A stretch of DNA of 64,000 nt from Agrobacterium tumefaciens (lineage in GTDB: Bacteria > Pseudomonadota > Alphaproteobacteria > Rhizobiales > Rhizobiaceae), in contig CP048488.1 in assembly GCA_025560025.1 (NCBI GenBank), positions 62,001 through 126,000 of the forward strand. The letters run 5' to 3'. The notes beneath the pieces were generated by a model. It was given only the letters and a program-made list of their open reading frames with translations, made no database searches and was not told where the DNA came from. Positions 28,131 through 36,735 of the stretch are shown piece by piece. Made by a program: the position numbers and the translations under genes. Each line of letters begins with the position of its first letter. The first letter of the stretch is position 1.

Positions 28131-29918
28131 ATGCAAATCCTCAAACTCGATCCCCGTGCGCTGAAGGACAATCCCGACGACACGCGTCGCTCGAAATCCT
28201 CGCCGCAGTCTGACGCGCTGTTGCTCGCGACGGTAAAAGCGGTCGGCATCATCCAGCCGCCGGTCATCTCACCGGAAATCGACGGTGGCAATGGCTACAT
28301 CATCCAGGCCGGACACCGCCGCGTGAAGCAGGCTATCGCAGCGGGAATGGAGGAAATCACCGTCCTCGTCGTCGAAGCTGCCAACGACAACGGTGCAATG
28401 CGCTCGATGGTGGAAAACATCGCCCGCGAGCCGCTCAACCCCGTCGACCAATGGCGCGGCATCGAACGCCTGGTTGCGCTGGGCTGGACCGAGGAAGCGA
28501 TCGGTGTGGCGCTCGCACTGCCGGTCCGCCAGATCAGGAAGCTCAGACTCCTGGCCAATGTGCTGCCTCCCATGCTCGACCATATGGCGCTCGGCGACAT
28601 GCCGAACGAGCAGCAGCTCCGGACCATCGCCGCAGCCTCGCTCGATGAGCAGAAGGAGGTGTGGAAGGCAAACAAGCCCAAAAAGTCCGAGCGAGCCGAC
28701 TGGTACAATATTTCTCGGGCGCTCTCGAAGACCCGCATGTTCGCCAAGGATGCGAGCTTCGGGGATGATCTCGCCGCTGCCTACGGCATCGAATGGGTAG
28801 AGGATCTGTTCGCCCCGGCCGACCAGGACAGCCGCTACACCACCAACGTGGAAGCGTTTCTCGGCGCCCAACAGGAATGGATGACGAGCAACCTTCCGAA
28901 GAAGGGGGCGATCATCGAGGTCAACAACTGGGGTCAGCCGGAACTGCCGAAGAAGGCGGAGCGCGTTTACGGCAAGCCGTCCAAGTCCGATCACGTCGGG
29001 ATGTATCTCGACCGTGACGGCAAGGTGCAGTCGGTGGCGTACAGGGTACCCGAGGAGAAGAAGAAAGGCAAAGGTGGCGCGGCCACTGTGGGCGGTCTGC
29101 CCGAGACTGACGACACCGTCGTTGATGCACCAAAGTCCCGGCCGGAGGTAACCCAGAAAGGCCAGGACATGATCGGTGACTTCCGCACCGATGCCCTGCA
29201 TGAGGCTCTTGGACGCGCCCCGATCGAGGACGACATGCTGATGGCCCTGCTCGTGCTTGCATTCGCCGGCCTGAACGTCCGCGTCGATTCCGGCGCCAGC
29301 GATACCGTGTTCGGACCGAAGCGTTTCAAGCGCCACGCCGCCCGGCTGATCGGCGAAGACGGCAGGCTCGCCTTCGACGGGGAGACGCTGCGCGTGGCCG
29401 CGCGTTCGATGCTGATCGATGTGCTGTCGTGCCGCCGGGGTATGTCCAACAGCGGCGTGATCTCCCGAATCGCAGGAGACGCGATCGGCGCCGACAACTT
29501 CCTGCCGAACATGGGCTCGGAGGACTTTCTGCTGTGCCTGTCTCGCCAGGCGATGGAAGCGGCTGCGAAGGAAGCCAACGTCCTTCCGCGCCAGAAGGTG
29601 CGGGAGACGCGCGCGGCTCTCGTCGACCACTTCAGGCAAGAACGCTTCGTTCACACCGCCGCACTCTTCGCGCCCGATCCGCAGGACATCGTGGATCTGA
29701 TCAAGAGTGGTGAGGTGCTCGATGGCGACACCAAGGGTCATGACGGTAGGGACGACAACAGCGCGGAAGAAGAAGACGTCGATGGTTCCGCCCTTGGTGA
29801 GGAAGAAGGCCTCGCCACCCCCGAAGACGAGGCCGACCTTCCAGACAGCGCCGACGACGCTCCCGAAGCCGTCGATCCTGACCAAGAGCAGGATGCTTAC
29901 GGGATCGCTGCTGAGTAG
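28131..29918 (+). CDS. ParB/RepB-family nuclease-domain protein, large plasmid form
   Basis: 595 residues from the ATG at 28131. The N-terminus is a ParB domain (GGNGYIIQAGHRRVKQAIAAG, residues about 46-66, read as the box II arginine motif; RSMVENIAREPLNPVDQW near 86-103), followed by an HTH-like segment. The remainder is a long region with an acidic C-terminal tail. No ParA partner is adjacent, so this is the ParB-like accessory protein of conjugative plasmids rather than a partition ParB. A role in plasmid establishment is inferred from its position in the block that should enter recipients early. Confidence 0.8.
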   Translation: MQILKLDPRALKDNPDDTRRSKSSPQSDALLLATVKAVGIIQPPVISPEIDGGNGYIIQAGHRRVKQAIAAGMEEITVLVVEAANDNGAMRSMVENIAREPLNPVDQWRGIERLVALGWTEEAIGVALALPVRQIRKLRLLANVLPPMLDHMALGDMPNEQQLRTIAAASLDEQKEVWKANKPKKSERADWYNISRALSKTRMFAKDASFGDDLAAAYGIEWVEDLFAPADQDSRYTTNVEAFLGAQQEWMTSNLPKKGAIIEVNNWGQPELPKKAERVYGKPSKSDHVGMYLDRDGKVQSVAYRVPEEKKKGKGGAATVGGLPETDDTVVDAPKSRPEVTQKGQDMIGDFRTDALHEALGRAPIEDDMLMALLVLAFAGLNVRVDSGASDTVFGPKRFKRHAARLIGEDGRLAFDGETLRVAARSMLIDVLSCRRGMSNSGVISRIAGDAIGADNFLPNMGSEDFLLCLSRQAMEAAAKEANVLPRQKVRETRAALVDHFRQERFVHTAALFAPDPQDIVDLIKSGEVLDGDTKGHDGRDDNSAEEEDVDGSALGEEEGLATPEDEADLPDSADDAPEAVDPDQEQDAYGIAAE

Positions 29919-29950
29919 CCGCGTCCCTCGTTCCCCTTCCGAATGAATGT

Positions 29951-29979
29951 CCGCCGCCGGTGATTTCCACCGGCGGCGG
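29951..29979. terminator. Perfect 12-bp stem hairpin after the ParB-family gene
   Basis: CCGCCGCCGGTG and CACCGGCGGCGG pair around the loop ATTTC, 32 bases after the stop codon. There is only a weak T-run afterwards (CTTCGTTT), so it may be an attenuating or mRNA-stabilising stem rather than a strong terminator. Confidence 0.6.
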
Positions 29980-30014
29980 CTTCGTTTCCACCCCTGAAGA
30001 TCAAGGAGATCAAC

Positions 30015-30488
30015 ATGTCCGCATATCTCGCATTCCTGGTCCCGATCGGCACCGTTCTGGCGTGGGCCGACGGCCAGCCGCGCCCGCCGGAGCGCCATCG
30101 CAAAAAGCTGTCCGCGTGGAAGACCAACAACAGCAGCGGCCGGCTGATCCGCAAGCAGGATGAGCGCGGCGCCGGCGACATCATCCTGCCGCCCAGCTTC
30201 ACGCTGCACGAAGGCGACTATGGCGGCGGCGGTGTTAATACGATCCGCGTCCACCGCACATTTTCGCTGGAAGCCAGCCTGATGTTCACCATCGTCGAAC
30301 GCCCGGCGGTCGGCAGTTGCCGTGTCTTCGACCGCCCCGGCGATAGCGCCGAGCTCGTCCATCTCGCGGCGAGCCGGCAGGCTGCGCAGGAATGGCTGAC
30401 CACCCATGGCTACCCGTCCGCCGTCCTCGAGGACGTCACGGCGGATGAGATCGCCGCCGATGTCGTGGAAGGGAGGGCTGCCGCATGA
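30015..30488 (+). CDS. Conserved hypothetical plasmid protein, 157 aa
   Basis: Starts MSAYLAFLVPIGTVLAWADG after AAGGAG. A hydrophobic N-terminal stretch is followed by a basic linker and a soluble region; no family is recognised. It overlaps the next gene by ATGA-type coupling (30485-30488) and heads a run of four tightly linked frames up to 31883. Position and spacing, not homology, support it. Confidence 0.65.
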   Translation: MSAYLAFLVPIGTVLAWADGQPRPPERHRKKLSAWKTNNSSGRLIRKQDERGAGDIILPPSFTLHEGDYGGGGVNTIRVHRTFSLEASLMFTIVERPAVGSCRVFDRPGDSAELVHLAASRQAAQEWLTTHGYPSAVLEDVTADEIAADVVEGRAAA

Positions 30489-31372
30489 TCGATCTTCCCA
30501 CCACACACATGCCCGACTGCATCCCCGGATTTCCGGGGGTTTCCTTTGGTCTGTCCTGCGAAGGCTTTCCCGTCGCCCGCGTCGGCGATCACGCCTTTGC
30601 CATGCTGCCAGGTCATGCCGGACGGCATTATCTGGCCACCGGCTGGAAGATTGGGCGTCCGTTTCCCGAGTGGCGACGGGGAGACTTCTACGGCCATTCC
30701 GGCGAACTCACTGACGAGGCGGCGTTTAGTGCACACGTCCTTGAACAGGCCGAACATCAGCGCGAAAAACAGGTGCTCGGACGTCGAAATATCGCCACCC
30801 ACGTGCATACGCCATGGGGTTCGTCCCAGCACTCGACAACCTATGCCGAGGGGGTCGAATTCCACTCCAGTGCAAGCCACGGCGGCTTCAGGCTCTCGGC
30901 CGATCGAAACCGCACGGTCCATCCGCTGCTCCGGGCGGACGACGGGTGCTACGAGGAGGATTGCGCTTGGGCTGCCGTGGCGCTCACCTTCCCTGAACTG
31001 TTCACCAGCTTCGAGAAGCGTTGCGCCAGCGACACGCTAAAGGATTGGGAGCCCGATGCGTGGGAGGCGATTTTCGCGACTGTGCTTACTCCCGGCGAAT
31101 CTCATGTGAAGGATCGCCGCGCGTTCGAACTCGAGCACGCCGGCGACTGGATCGTGATCTCGGCACTTCGATCCGATCATCATCCGGGCATGACCGAGGT
31201 GATCGCCACGCGCGGAGGCAGGCGCGATCATGGCGGCGCGGAACGGCGATTTCTCGTACCGTCACCCGAATACGAAGCAGGCCGTTTCGGCTTCATCATC
31301 GATGAAGCGCGCCACGCAGCCTACGACGGCCCATCAAGCTTTGTCTCGTGGACGGGGAGGACGTCGGCATGA
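30485..31372 (+). CDS. Conserved hypothetical plasmid protein, 295 aa (DUF7007-like)
   Basis: Soluble 295-residue product with conserved-looking features HTPWGSSQHSTTYAEGVEFH near residue 108 and an SHGGFRLS segment near 137; the latter recalls proteins in rhizobial plasmids that respond to small molecules, but no catalytic motif is certain. Coupled at both ends by 4-base overlaps. Family assignment is tentative and the function unknown. Confidence 0.65.
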   Translation: MIDLPTTHMPDCIPGFPGVSFGLSCEGFPVARVGDHAFAMLPGHAGRHYLATGWKIGRPFPEWRRGDFYGHSGELTDEAAFSAHVLEQAEHQREKQVLGRRNIATHVHTPWGSSQHSTTYAEGVEFHSSASHGGFRLSADRNRTVHPLLRADDGCYEEDCAWAAVALTFPELFTSFEKRCASDTLKDWEPDAWEAIFATVLTPGESHVKDRRAFELEHAGDWIVISALRSDHHPGMTEVIATRGGRRDHGGAERRFLVPSPEYEAGRFGFIIDEARHAAYDGPSSFVSWTGRTSA

Positions 31373-31677
31373 ACCGGTCCATCGATCGACAGGCGGAATT
31401 GCGGCGCATGGAAGAAGCGTGCCGGCAGACGCGGCATCAGCTCGATATGATCGACCGCCAGATCATTCGCAGGATGACCGCGCTGATCCCATCGCTTGGG
31501 CGGCGCAAACACGGATATCGCCGCGGCAGGCCTCTCGAACCCGACGCCTTCCTCACCCGCTACCGCTCCAATCTTGCGGCGATCACCGCGCAGCGCCAGC
31601 CAGAGATCGATGCTCTGACGCGCAAGCTTATGCGTCAGCAGTCCGCGATTGCGGCATTGCAGGAGACGATACCATGA
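31369..31677 (+). CDS. Conserved hypothetical, coiled-coil type, 102 aa
   Basis: Start chosen at the ATG overlapping the previous stop (ATGA at 31369). Highly charged and helical (RRMEEACRQTRHQLDMIDRQ near residue 9), likely coiled coil, with no enzyme motif. It overlaps the following small gene by ATGA. It may be a structural partner of its neighbours. Confidence 0.6.
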   Translation: MNRSIDRQAELRRMEEACRQTRHQLDMIDRQIIRRMTALIPSLGRRKHGYRRGRPLEPDAFLTRYRSNLAAITAQRQPEIDALTRKLMRQQSAIAALQETIP

Positions 31678-31883
31678 AGCGCCATGAACCGCTTCCGTCC
31701 CTCACGGATCAGGAGGTAAAGGCGCTTCAGGATTACGCGGCCAGGCACGGCCGATCCTGGAAGCGCATTCTCAACACCGTCTGGATGGGCGAAGGGCGCT
31801 GCGATGACGGCCAGATCCTTCGCAAGTTGCGCAACACGCACGGCCCAACCTGGCTGGACTGCTATCGGCTGCCGAAACCTTGA
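31674..31883 (+). CDS. Small conserved plasmid protein, 69 aa
   Basis: Starts MKRHEPLPSLTDQEVKALQD at an ATGA overlap with the preceding frame. It is basic and helical, with a conserved-looking RKLRNTHGPTWLDCYRLP C-terminus. The size and composition suggest a small DNA- or protein-binding accessory factor; the function is not known. It is the last gene of the operon. Confidence 0.6.
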   Translation: MKRHEPLPSLTDQEVKALQDYAARHGRSWKRILNTVWMGEGRCDDGQILRKLRNTHGPTWLDCYRLPKP

Positions 31884-31902
31884 GCAATCGGCAGAGCCCT
31901 GA

Positions 31903-32205
31903 TCAACGCTTGCGCACGAACTCGGTGCGCAGGACCAGGCCTTTGATTGCGTTATGCCGGCAGTCAACTTCCGGATTGTCGGTCAGCCGGATCGAGCGGA
32001 TGACCGTGCCCTGCTTCAGGGTCTGGCCGGCGCCTTTCACCTTCAGGTCCTTGATCAGCACGACGGACTCGCCATCGGCCAGCACGTGGCCGGGGGCGTC
32101 GCGCACTTGAGCGGCCTTTGTTTTCTCTACCGCAATTTCTGATGCTGGACGCCATTCACCGGTCAGTTCGTCGTACATATAGTCGTCGTCGTTCTGGTCA
32201 CTCAT
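31903..32205 (-). CDS. PhnA-domain protein without zinc ribbon
   Basis: 100 residues. The C-terminal two thirds match the PhnA domain (VLADGESVVLIKDLKVKG near 42-59, then LKQGTVIRSIRLTDN). The N-terminal Cys4 zinc ribbon of standard PhnA is replaced by an acidic stretch (SDQNDDDYMYDELTGEW). Despite its name, this family is not established as a phosphonate enzyme, so no link to the cluster at 1-7.7 kb should be assumed. It is one of few minus-strand genes in the block. Confidence 0.75.
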   Translation of the reverse strand: MSDQNDDDYMYDELTGEWRPASEIAVEKTKAAQVRDAPGHVLADGESVVLIKDLKVKGAGQTLKQGTVIRSIRLTDNPEVDCRHNAIKGLVLRTEFVRKR

Positions 32206-32440
32206 CTGGTGTTTCCTTTTGCGAATACTTGTTCGCTGGTCGTGATATCAGGTGGGCGTCTATCGTGGATTGGTGCGGCGAGCAAACCCAGCGGTTGGCG
32301 CCGGCCTATCAGGCAGATCGGCAACCCATCCTGGCGGTGCGGAGGCGGCTGACACACGCGGATCGAATGGGTCGGCTCATCGAGGCAGATCTGGCGCGTG
32401 CCTTGCATGATTTCCTCTCCGGCTTCGGCATCCGGGATCA

Positions 32441-32690
32441 GCCCCTTGGCCGTTCTGTCCTTCGGTTTCGTGGCGGTCTGAACCAGCGCCCGTCCGGTTC
32501 AAGGCCGCTGTCGCGCCGCGGGGCGGCCGGTCATGCCGCTCTCGACAAAACAGGGACGCGGGCTTCGCAGAACCGTGGGTTCCGCTTGCCCGCCCCCCTG
32601 CTTCGCTCGATCAGGCCTGCCCGGACCCTGAACCGCCCGGCTTGCGCCGGTTCTCTTCGACCGCACCGAAGGACAGAACGGCCAAGGGGC
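32441..32690 (+). repeat. Leader with a perfect 26-bp inverted repeat (32441-32466 / 32665-32690)
   Basis: The two 26-base arms are exact inverse copies (begin GCCCCTTGGCCGTTCTGTCC) 198 bases apart. Complementarity continues in degraded form inside the arms (GCGGTC, AACC, CGGTTCA blocks). The right arm ends 34 bases before the start codon at 32725. The rest of 32206-32724 holds no gene. This is the clearest member of the leader family in this block. Confidence 0.85.
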
Positions 32691-32724
32691 CGAACGCTTC
32701 GGACAAACCGAAAAGGAAGCCATC

Positions 32725-33324
32725 ATGGCAAAGCCCGCAACTCCTTCCCGCCAAGCCGCACGCCCCGCCGCACGCGTTGTGCAACTCCGCAAAGGCGCCA
32801 CTATCGAAATGGTCCGCCTGACATGCCCCGATGAAGTGCAGGCGCTCCGGATCGCCGAAAGCTTCGGGACGGCCATCCTCGACAGCGACGGCATCCGCGA
32901 CATGCACGAACGCCTGATCGTCGAAACAGCGACCGGCCTCTCCGATGGCCTCGGCGAACGGGCGATGCAGATCCATCTCCAGCGCATCGTCGGCGCCTAT
33001 GTCGGATCGGCCCATGGCGCTGGCCAGTTCTACAGCAAGGCCGTCACCGAAGCTCGCGATGCGACCGCCAAGGGTGCGTCGGAGGCTCGTGACGAGGATC
33101 TCGATGGCCCGGTCGGATACGACAGCGCCGCCCAGCGCAAGCGTGAGTTCGCAGCCGACATGGGTATTCAGGCCCACGCGCTGCGCCTGGCAGCTGAAGG
33201 CGCCGTCGCAGCCTACGAACAGATTGTCGGCGAAACGTGGAAGCCATTCGATCGGCCGGTCGACAATCCCGGCCAGGCGCTCGACCGCAAGGCGGCCGCC
33301 GCACAGATGGACGCTCTCGGCTGA
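32725..33324 (+). CDS. Conserved hypothetical plasmid protein, 199 aa
   Basis: Alanine-rich soluble protein starting MAKPATPSRQAARPAARVVQ; no known domain recognised. A helical core (IAESFGTAILDSDGIRDMHERLIVETA; here cited as about residues 46-72) suggests a structural or DNA-associated protein. It is monocistronic: an inverted-repeat leader lies upstream and a strong terminator at 33367-33395 downstream. Confidence 0.7.
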   Translation: MAKPATPSRQAARPAARVVQLRKGATIEMVRLTCPDEVQALRIAESFGTAILDSDGIRDMHERLIVETATGLSDGLGERAMQIHLQRIVGAYVGSAHGAGQFYSKAVTEARDATAKGASEARDEDLDGPVGYDSAAQRKREFAADMGIQAHALRLAAEGAVAAYEQIVGETWKPFDRPVDNPGQALDRKAAAAQMDALG

Positions 33325-33366
33325 TATGTCTTCGGCAGAGCTCCGGCTCCGCCTTCGTCGGGATAA

Positions 33367-33395
33367 GGCCGCCTCACTCCGAGGCGGCCATTTTT
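33367..33395 (+). terminator. Rho-independent terminator
   Basis: GGCCGCCTC-ACTCC-GAGGCGGCC followed by ATTTTT: a perfect 9-bp GC-rich stem and T-run, 43 bases after the preceding stop. It separates that gene from the ArdC unit. Confidence 0.9.
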
Positions 33396-33438
33396 CGTGT
33401 CACCGTCGGAGCGAAATTCAGAGGAAAGACGAAAAGAG

Positions 33439-33605
33439 GGCGGCGCGGCATCGCTGCCCCGTCCCGTTCGTCGGTCCTGCAGGATCCGGCCGCAAGCCGC
33501 AACGGCTACGCCGTCCTCCACTTGCGTTCCGGCCGTTCCGGTGCGCCTTCCCCCCGAGCGCTCCTGCTTTCGGCCCTCCGCGACGGGGCCGCGATGGGCG
33601 CGGCC
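33439..33605 (+). repeat. Inverted-repeat leader of the ArdC gene
   Basis: 33439-33466 and 33579-33605 are imperfect inverse copies (shared CATCGC, GCCCCGTC; about 23 matches with four mismatches and one gap). The right arm ends 21 bases before the ATG. Its last 16 bases, CGCGATGGGCGCGGCC (33590-33605), recur exactly at 39065-39080 before the DUF736 gene. No gene lies in 33396-33626. Confidence 0.6.
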
Positions 33606-33626
33606 TCCTGAAACGGAGGTTTGGAA

Positions 33627-34553
33627 ATGAGCAGGAAAACAGCAAACACGCGGACCGACATCTATGCACGCATCACCGACAGGATCGTCGCCGATCTGGA
33701 AAAGGGCGTACGCCCATGGGTGCAGCCGTGGAGTGCTGCCAATCTGACCGGCCGGGTGAGCCGGCCACTACGCCACAACGGACAACCCTACACAGGCCTC
33801 AACGTTCTCCTTCTCTGGTCGGAGAGCGTCGCCAGCGGTTTCGGGTCATCGACATGGATGACGCTGCGCCAGGCAAACGAGCTCGGCGCTCACGTGCGCA
33901 AGGGTGAGAGCGGCGCGACCGTCGTCTATGCCAGCCGCTTCACCAAAACCGGGACAGACGCGGGCGGTGGCGAGGTTGAACGCGATATCCCGTTCCTCAA
34001 AGCCTACACGGTCTTCAATTGCGATCAGATCGATGGCCTTGCAGATCATTATTACAGTCGCCTCGAACCGATCGCGAAACCGCTGGAGCGCATCGAGCAT
34101 GCCGATCGCTTCTTCGACAACACGGGCGCTGTCGTCCGATACGGCGGCGACAAGGCCTACTATTCTCCCGCGACCGACCACATCCAGCTGCCGCTGCTCG
34201 AACAGTTTCGCGACATGGGCTCCTTCGTTGCCACGAGAGCACACGAAACCTTGCATTGGGCAGGCGGTCCCGCGCGGCTGAACAGGGATCTCAGCCGCTA
34301 CCATAAGGACCGCCGCGAAAGGGCATTCGAGGAAATGCTCGTGGAATTGGGGTCAGCGATGCTGTGCGCGGATCTCGGCATTGTGCCGGAGCTTGCACCG
34401 CGCCCGGACCATGCCGCCTATATCCAGAGTTGGGCCGAGATCCTCGGCTCGGACAAACGCGCGATCTTCAATGCTGCGGCGCATGCGCAGCGTGCTGTCG
34501 CCTGTCTGCATGACCTTCAGCCGGAAGCCACGGCCGGGCAGGAGGCTGCCTGA
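33627..34553 (+). CDS. ardC: ArdC-like antirestriction protein (ssDNA-binding plus zincin)
   Basis: 308 residues from the ATG at 33627, eight bases after GGAGG. The N-terminal ArdC domain (IYARITDRIVADLEKGVRPW near residues 8-27) binds single-stranded DNA. The C-terminal half has a zincin-type metal motif HETLHW near residue 205, with a downstream acidic helix FEEMLVELGSAMLCADLG. Family members protect incoming DNA from restriction during conjugation. The gene overlaps the next by one base (TGATG). Confidence 0.9.
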   Translation: MSRKTANTRTDIYARITDRIVADLEKGVRPWVQPWSAANLTGRVSRPLRHNGQPYTGLNVLLLWSESVASGFGSSTWMTLRQANELGAHVRKGESGATVVYASRFTKTGTDAGGGEVERDIPFLKAYTVFNCDQIDGLADHYYSRLEPIAKPLERIEHADRFFDNTGAVVRYGGDKAYYSPATDHIQLPLLEQFRDMGSFVATRAHETLHWAGGPARLNRDLSRYHKDRRERAFEEMLVELGSAMLCADLGIVPELAPRPDHAAYIQSWAEILGSDKRAIFNAAAHAQRAVACLHDLQPEATAGQEAA

Positions 34554-35491
34554 TGCTTCATGATCCAAACTTTGCAGGACAGGGTGTGCCTTCTCCGATC
34601 CGGCTGCGTGCGCTTTCGCTTGGCGCCGGTGTTCAATCCACCACCATGGCGCTGATGGCAGCGCATGGTGAAATCGGACCAATGCCGGATTGCGCGATCT
34701 TCGCCGATACCGGTTGGGAGCCAAGAGCCGTCTACGAGCATCTCGAATGGCTGACGTCGCCGAATGTCCTGCCGTTCCCGGTCCATATTGTATCGGCCGG
34801 CAATGTTCGCGACAATCTCATGGACGCCGCAGCCGGTAAACGCTGGGCTTCTATTCCGGCGTTTGCAAAGACGGTGACGCCAGCCGGGAGTATGCGCCCG
34901 GTTCTGGACGAGGACGACGACGGTGAACTCGTTGAAATCGGGTCACGCACGACATCGCGCCAGACTGTTTCCATCGGCATGATGCGCCGGGCCTGCACCA
35001 CCGACTTCAAGATTGTGCCGATCCGCAGGAAGGTTCGGCAATTGTTGGGTCTCACGCGTAAACGCTCGCCTGATCATGCGGTCGCGGAACAGTGGATCGG
35101 GATTTCGACAGACGAGGCGAGCCGGATGAAACCCTCGTTTGAGGATTGGCAGATCAATCGGTGGCCGTTAATTGAACAGCGCATGAATAGGCAAGATTGC
35201 TTTGCCTGGCTGCGCCGACATGATTATCCGACGCCCCCGAAATCCGCCTGCATTGGATGCCCGTTCCACGATAACGGACGTTGGCGTCACATGCGTGATC
35301 ATGATCCGGAAGCGTGGGCAGACGCGGTAGTCGTCGATCGAGCGCTGCGTTCCGGTATTCGCCGCATCCGCGGCGACGTCTATCTCCATCGCTCGTGCGT
35401 TCCTCTTGACGAAGCCGACCTGTCGACGGCGGCCGATCACGGCCAACTCGATCTCTGGCCCATCGAATGCGAAGGCATGTGTGGCGTCTAA
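34553..35491 (+). CDS. PP-loop ATPase, PAPS reductase-like plasmid protein
   Basis: 312 residues. An N-terminal PP-loop LSLGAGVQSTTMAL (near 23) and IFADTGWEP (near 49) mark the adenosine-phosphosulfate reductase/ATP pyrophosphatase superfamily. A C-terminal ACIGCPFHDNGRW (near 237) offers a Cys pair for metal or sulfur. It is coupled to ardC. It could carry out sulfur or nucleobase chemistry on DNA or RNA, in the manner of DndC-type enzymes, but the substrate cannot be deduced. Confidence 0.75.
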   Translation: MLHDPNFAGQGVPSPIRLRALSLGAGVQSTTMALMAAHGEIGPMPDCAIFADTGWEPRAVYEHLEWLTSPNVLPFPVHIVSAGNVRDNLMDAAAGKRWASIPAFAKTVTPAGSMRPVLDEDDDGELVEIGSRTTSRQTVSIGMMRRACTTDFKIVPIRRKVRQLLGLTRKRSPDHAVAEQWIGISTDEASRMKPSFEDWQINRWPLIEQRMNRQDCFAWLRRHDYPTPPKSACIGCPFHDNGRWRHMRDHDPEAWADAVVVDRALRSGIRRIRGDVYLHRSCVPLDEADLSTAADHGQLDLWPIECEGMCGV

Positions 35492-35558
35492 GGGTAGCAT
35501 ATTGGCGGCTTGGCAGCGGATGATCGCCCATCTTTGAGCGCAAGACGTGCCCCTACGT

Positions 35559-35602
35559 GGCCCAGTCGGCCCGAAGCTGTGAAAATGGCCAACTCGAAGA
35601 AC
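35559..35602. repeat. 44-bp inverted repeat, left copy, bounding the immunity islet
   Basis: Read on the minus strand this is nearly identical (42 of 44) to 38459-38502 on the plus strand. It begins GTTCTTCGAGTTGGC and ends CCGACTGGGCC. The two copies bracket a ~2.9-kb set of minus-strand genes, as terminal inverted repeats would, although no transposase or clear target duplication is seen. Confidence 0.85.
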
Positions 35603-35646
35603 AAAGATGGAATCTTTCACATTAGGGTGGCTTCCCCGTCTACCAG

Positions 35647-35677
35647 TCACAATAGGGTCAGTTTGCCCCTATTGTGA
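35647..35677. repeat. Perfect 11-bp hairpin, IS-end-like
   Basis: TCACAATAGGG and CCCTATTGTGA pair around a 9-base loop. A related half (CACATTAGGGTGGCTTCCCC) precedes it at about 35619. It lies just inside the left 44-bp repeat; it could be a terminator for converging genes or a remnant insertion-sequence end. Confidence 0.6.
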
Positions 35678-35743
35678 CGCGCAAGGAACGTAACACATGA
35701 CCGTCACCCTGGGCTGCACTCAAAAATGATATATCGTTTCAGC

Positions 35744-35797
35744 TGTCGCAAAAATCCACGTCATTTCACGGACTTTTGCGTTCGATATTTGCGACAG
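35744..35797. repeat. TGTCGCAAAA...GCGACAG site, copy 1
   Basis: A 54-base stretch opening TGTCGCAAAA and closing TTTGCGACAG. A similar 56-base stretch lies at 37731-37786 within the same islet. Such paired inverted ends suggest a recombinase or resolvase site, or short insertion ends. The interval 35492-35864 has no gene. Confidence 0.5.
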
Positions 35798-35864
35798 GAA
35801 TTGGCGAGGCTCTTCAGAGCACCACCGAGCACGCCGAAAACTCAGGAATTACGCGACAAAACAC

Positions 35865-36329
35865 CTACTCTCGATCGGTCGGGACTGGCACGCCCGCTGC
35901 GATATATATTTCTCGCAATTTGGCACTTCTGGTAGCCCATACCACAGGCGATCTTTTGGCGTTGTTGACATGATGCGAATTGGCCCCACTTCTCAGCAGC
36001 AGCGCTACAATCTCGAATGCCGGCTCTGTCGCAATAGCCAAGCTCGCCTGCCTGCTTGCGGTCCATAGCGGTCCATTTCCGTAACGGTCTATCACGTTGA
36101 CCTCTGCGCCAGCAGCAAGCAGTTTCCTGACAATGTGAGAGTGCCCATTCTGAGCGGCTACGTGTAAGGCTGTGAATCCGTCTTTATCGGCAGCAGAAAC
36201 ATTGTCAGTGCTGCCACGTAGTTCATTTTCTAACGAGACAAGATTCCCCTCCGCCGCATGGTGCCAAAGCGAACTCCGACCATACTCATCAACGTTTGAC
36301 CGCTTCTTTCGCCATGGCCATTGTGGCAT
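35865..36329 (-). CDS. Ankyrin-repeat protein, possible immunity protein
   Basis: 154 residues from the ATG at 36329, which follows GGAGGTG; the longer frame upstream is not supported by a ribosome site. At least two ankyrin repeats are plain (DGFTALHVAAQNGHSHIVRK near 52; VIDRYGNGPLWTASRQ near 86), followed by a partial one. No signal peptide, so cytoplasmic. Short ankyrin proteins often serve as immunity proteins against contact-delivered toxins; that role is inferred from the neighbouring Rap1a/Tai-like gene. Confidence 0.8.
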   Translation of the reverse strand: MPQWPWRKKRSNVDEYGRSSLWHHAAEGNLVSLENELRGSTDNVSAADKDGFTALHVAAQNGHSHIVRKLLAAGAEVNVIDRYGNGPLWTASRQASLAIATEPAFEIVALLLRSGANSHHVNNAKRSPVVWATRSAKLREIYIAAGVPVPTDRE

Positions 36330-36439
36330 CACACCTCCAAGAGATCGTCGCGAAAAATCCAAAAACCCATAACGTTCCACGCTTGGATTGATGCGAATCC
36401 TGAAAGAATCCTGCCAGGATTGAACTATTATCATGCCAG

Positions 36440-36721
36440 TCAGAACAATGAGAAGATCATCATGCCGGCGAAGGCTATAAGCAGTACGATGTAAAACGGA
36501 CGAAATAGATAGAAGCGCTGCCAATTCGTGAGGCCGAGAGCGTTGATATAAACACCCTCATCAAGCTTCAGATTGTCCATGCCGCTATCGACGGAAAAGT
36601 CACCGCCGTTACTCTTATAAAATCGGTATTCCTTGATCTGCGCGACAATTTGGTGAGCCGCCAGAAGAATGACCGCCAAAAACGCAGCTGAAAAAATGAA
36701 GATTTCCAATACTAGTATCAC
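36440..36721 (-). CDS. Small membrane protein, 93 aa, two TM segments
   Basis: Hydrophobic segments at residues 1-27 (LEIFIFSAAFLAVILLAAHQ) and about 73-93 (FYIVLLIAFAGMMIFSLF) flank a polar middle. No family is recognised. It lies between two immunity-like genes in the islet and may be a membrane immunity protein; evidence is only positional. Confidence 0.6.
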   Translation of the reverse strand: MILVLEIFIFSAAFLAVILLAAHQIVAQIKEYRFYKSNGGDFSVDSGMDNLKLDEGVYINALGLTNWQRFYLFRPFYIVLLIAFAGMMIFSLF

Positions 36722-36735
36722 TCGAAAACGCCTCT

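Noticed and set aside
28269..30506. 745-codon open frame on the minus strand opposite the ParB-family gene
   Set aside because: GC-rich antisense shadow: it mirrors the codon frame of a well-supported ParB-type gene, extends across a terminator hairpin and has no recognisable domain or ribosome site.
31903..32205. PhnA-domain gene as part of phosphonate metabolism
   Set aside because: Only the family name suggests it; it is far from the cluster and the family is not an established phosphonate enzyme.
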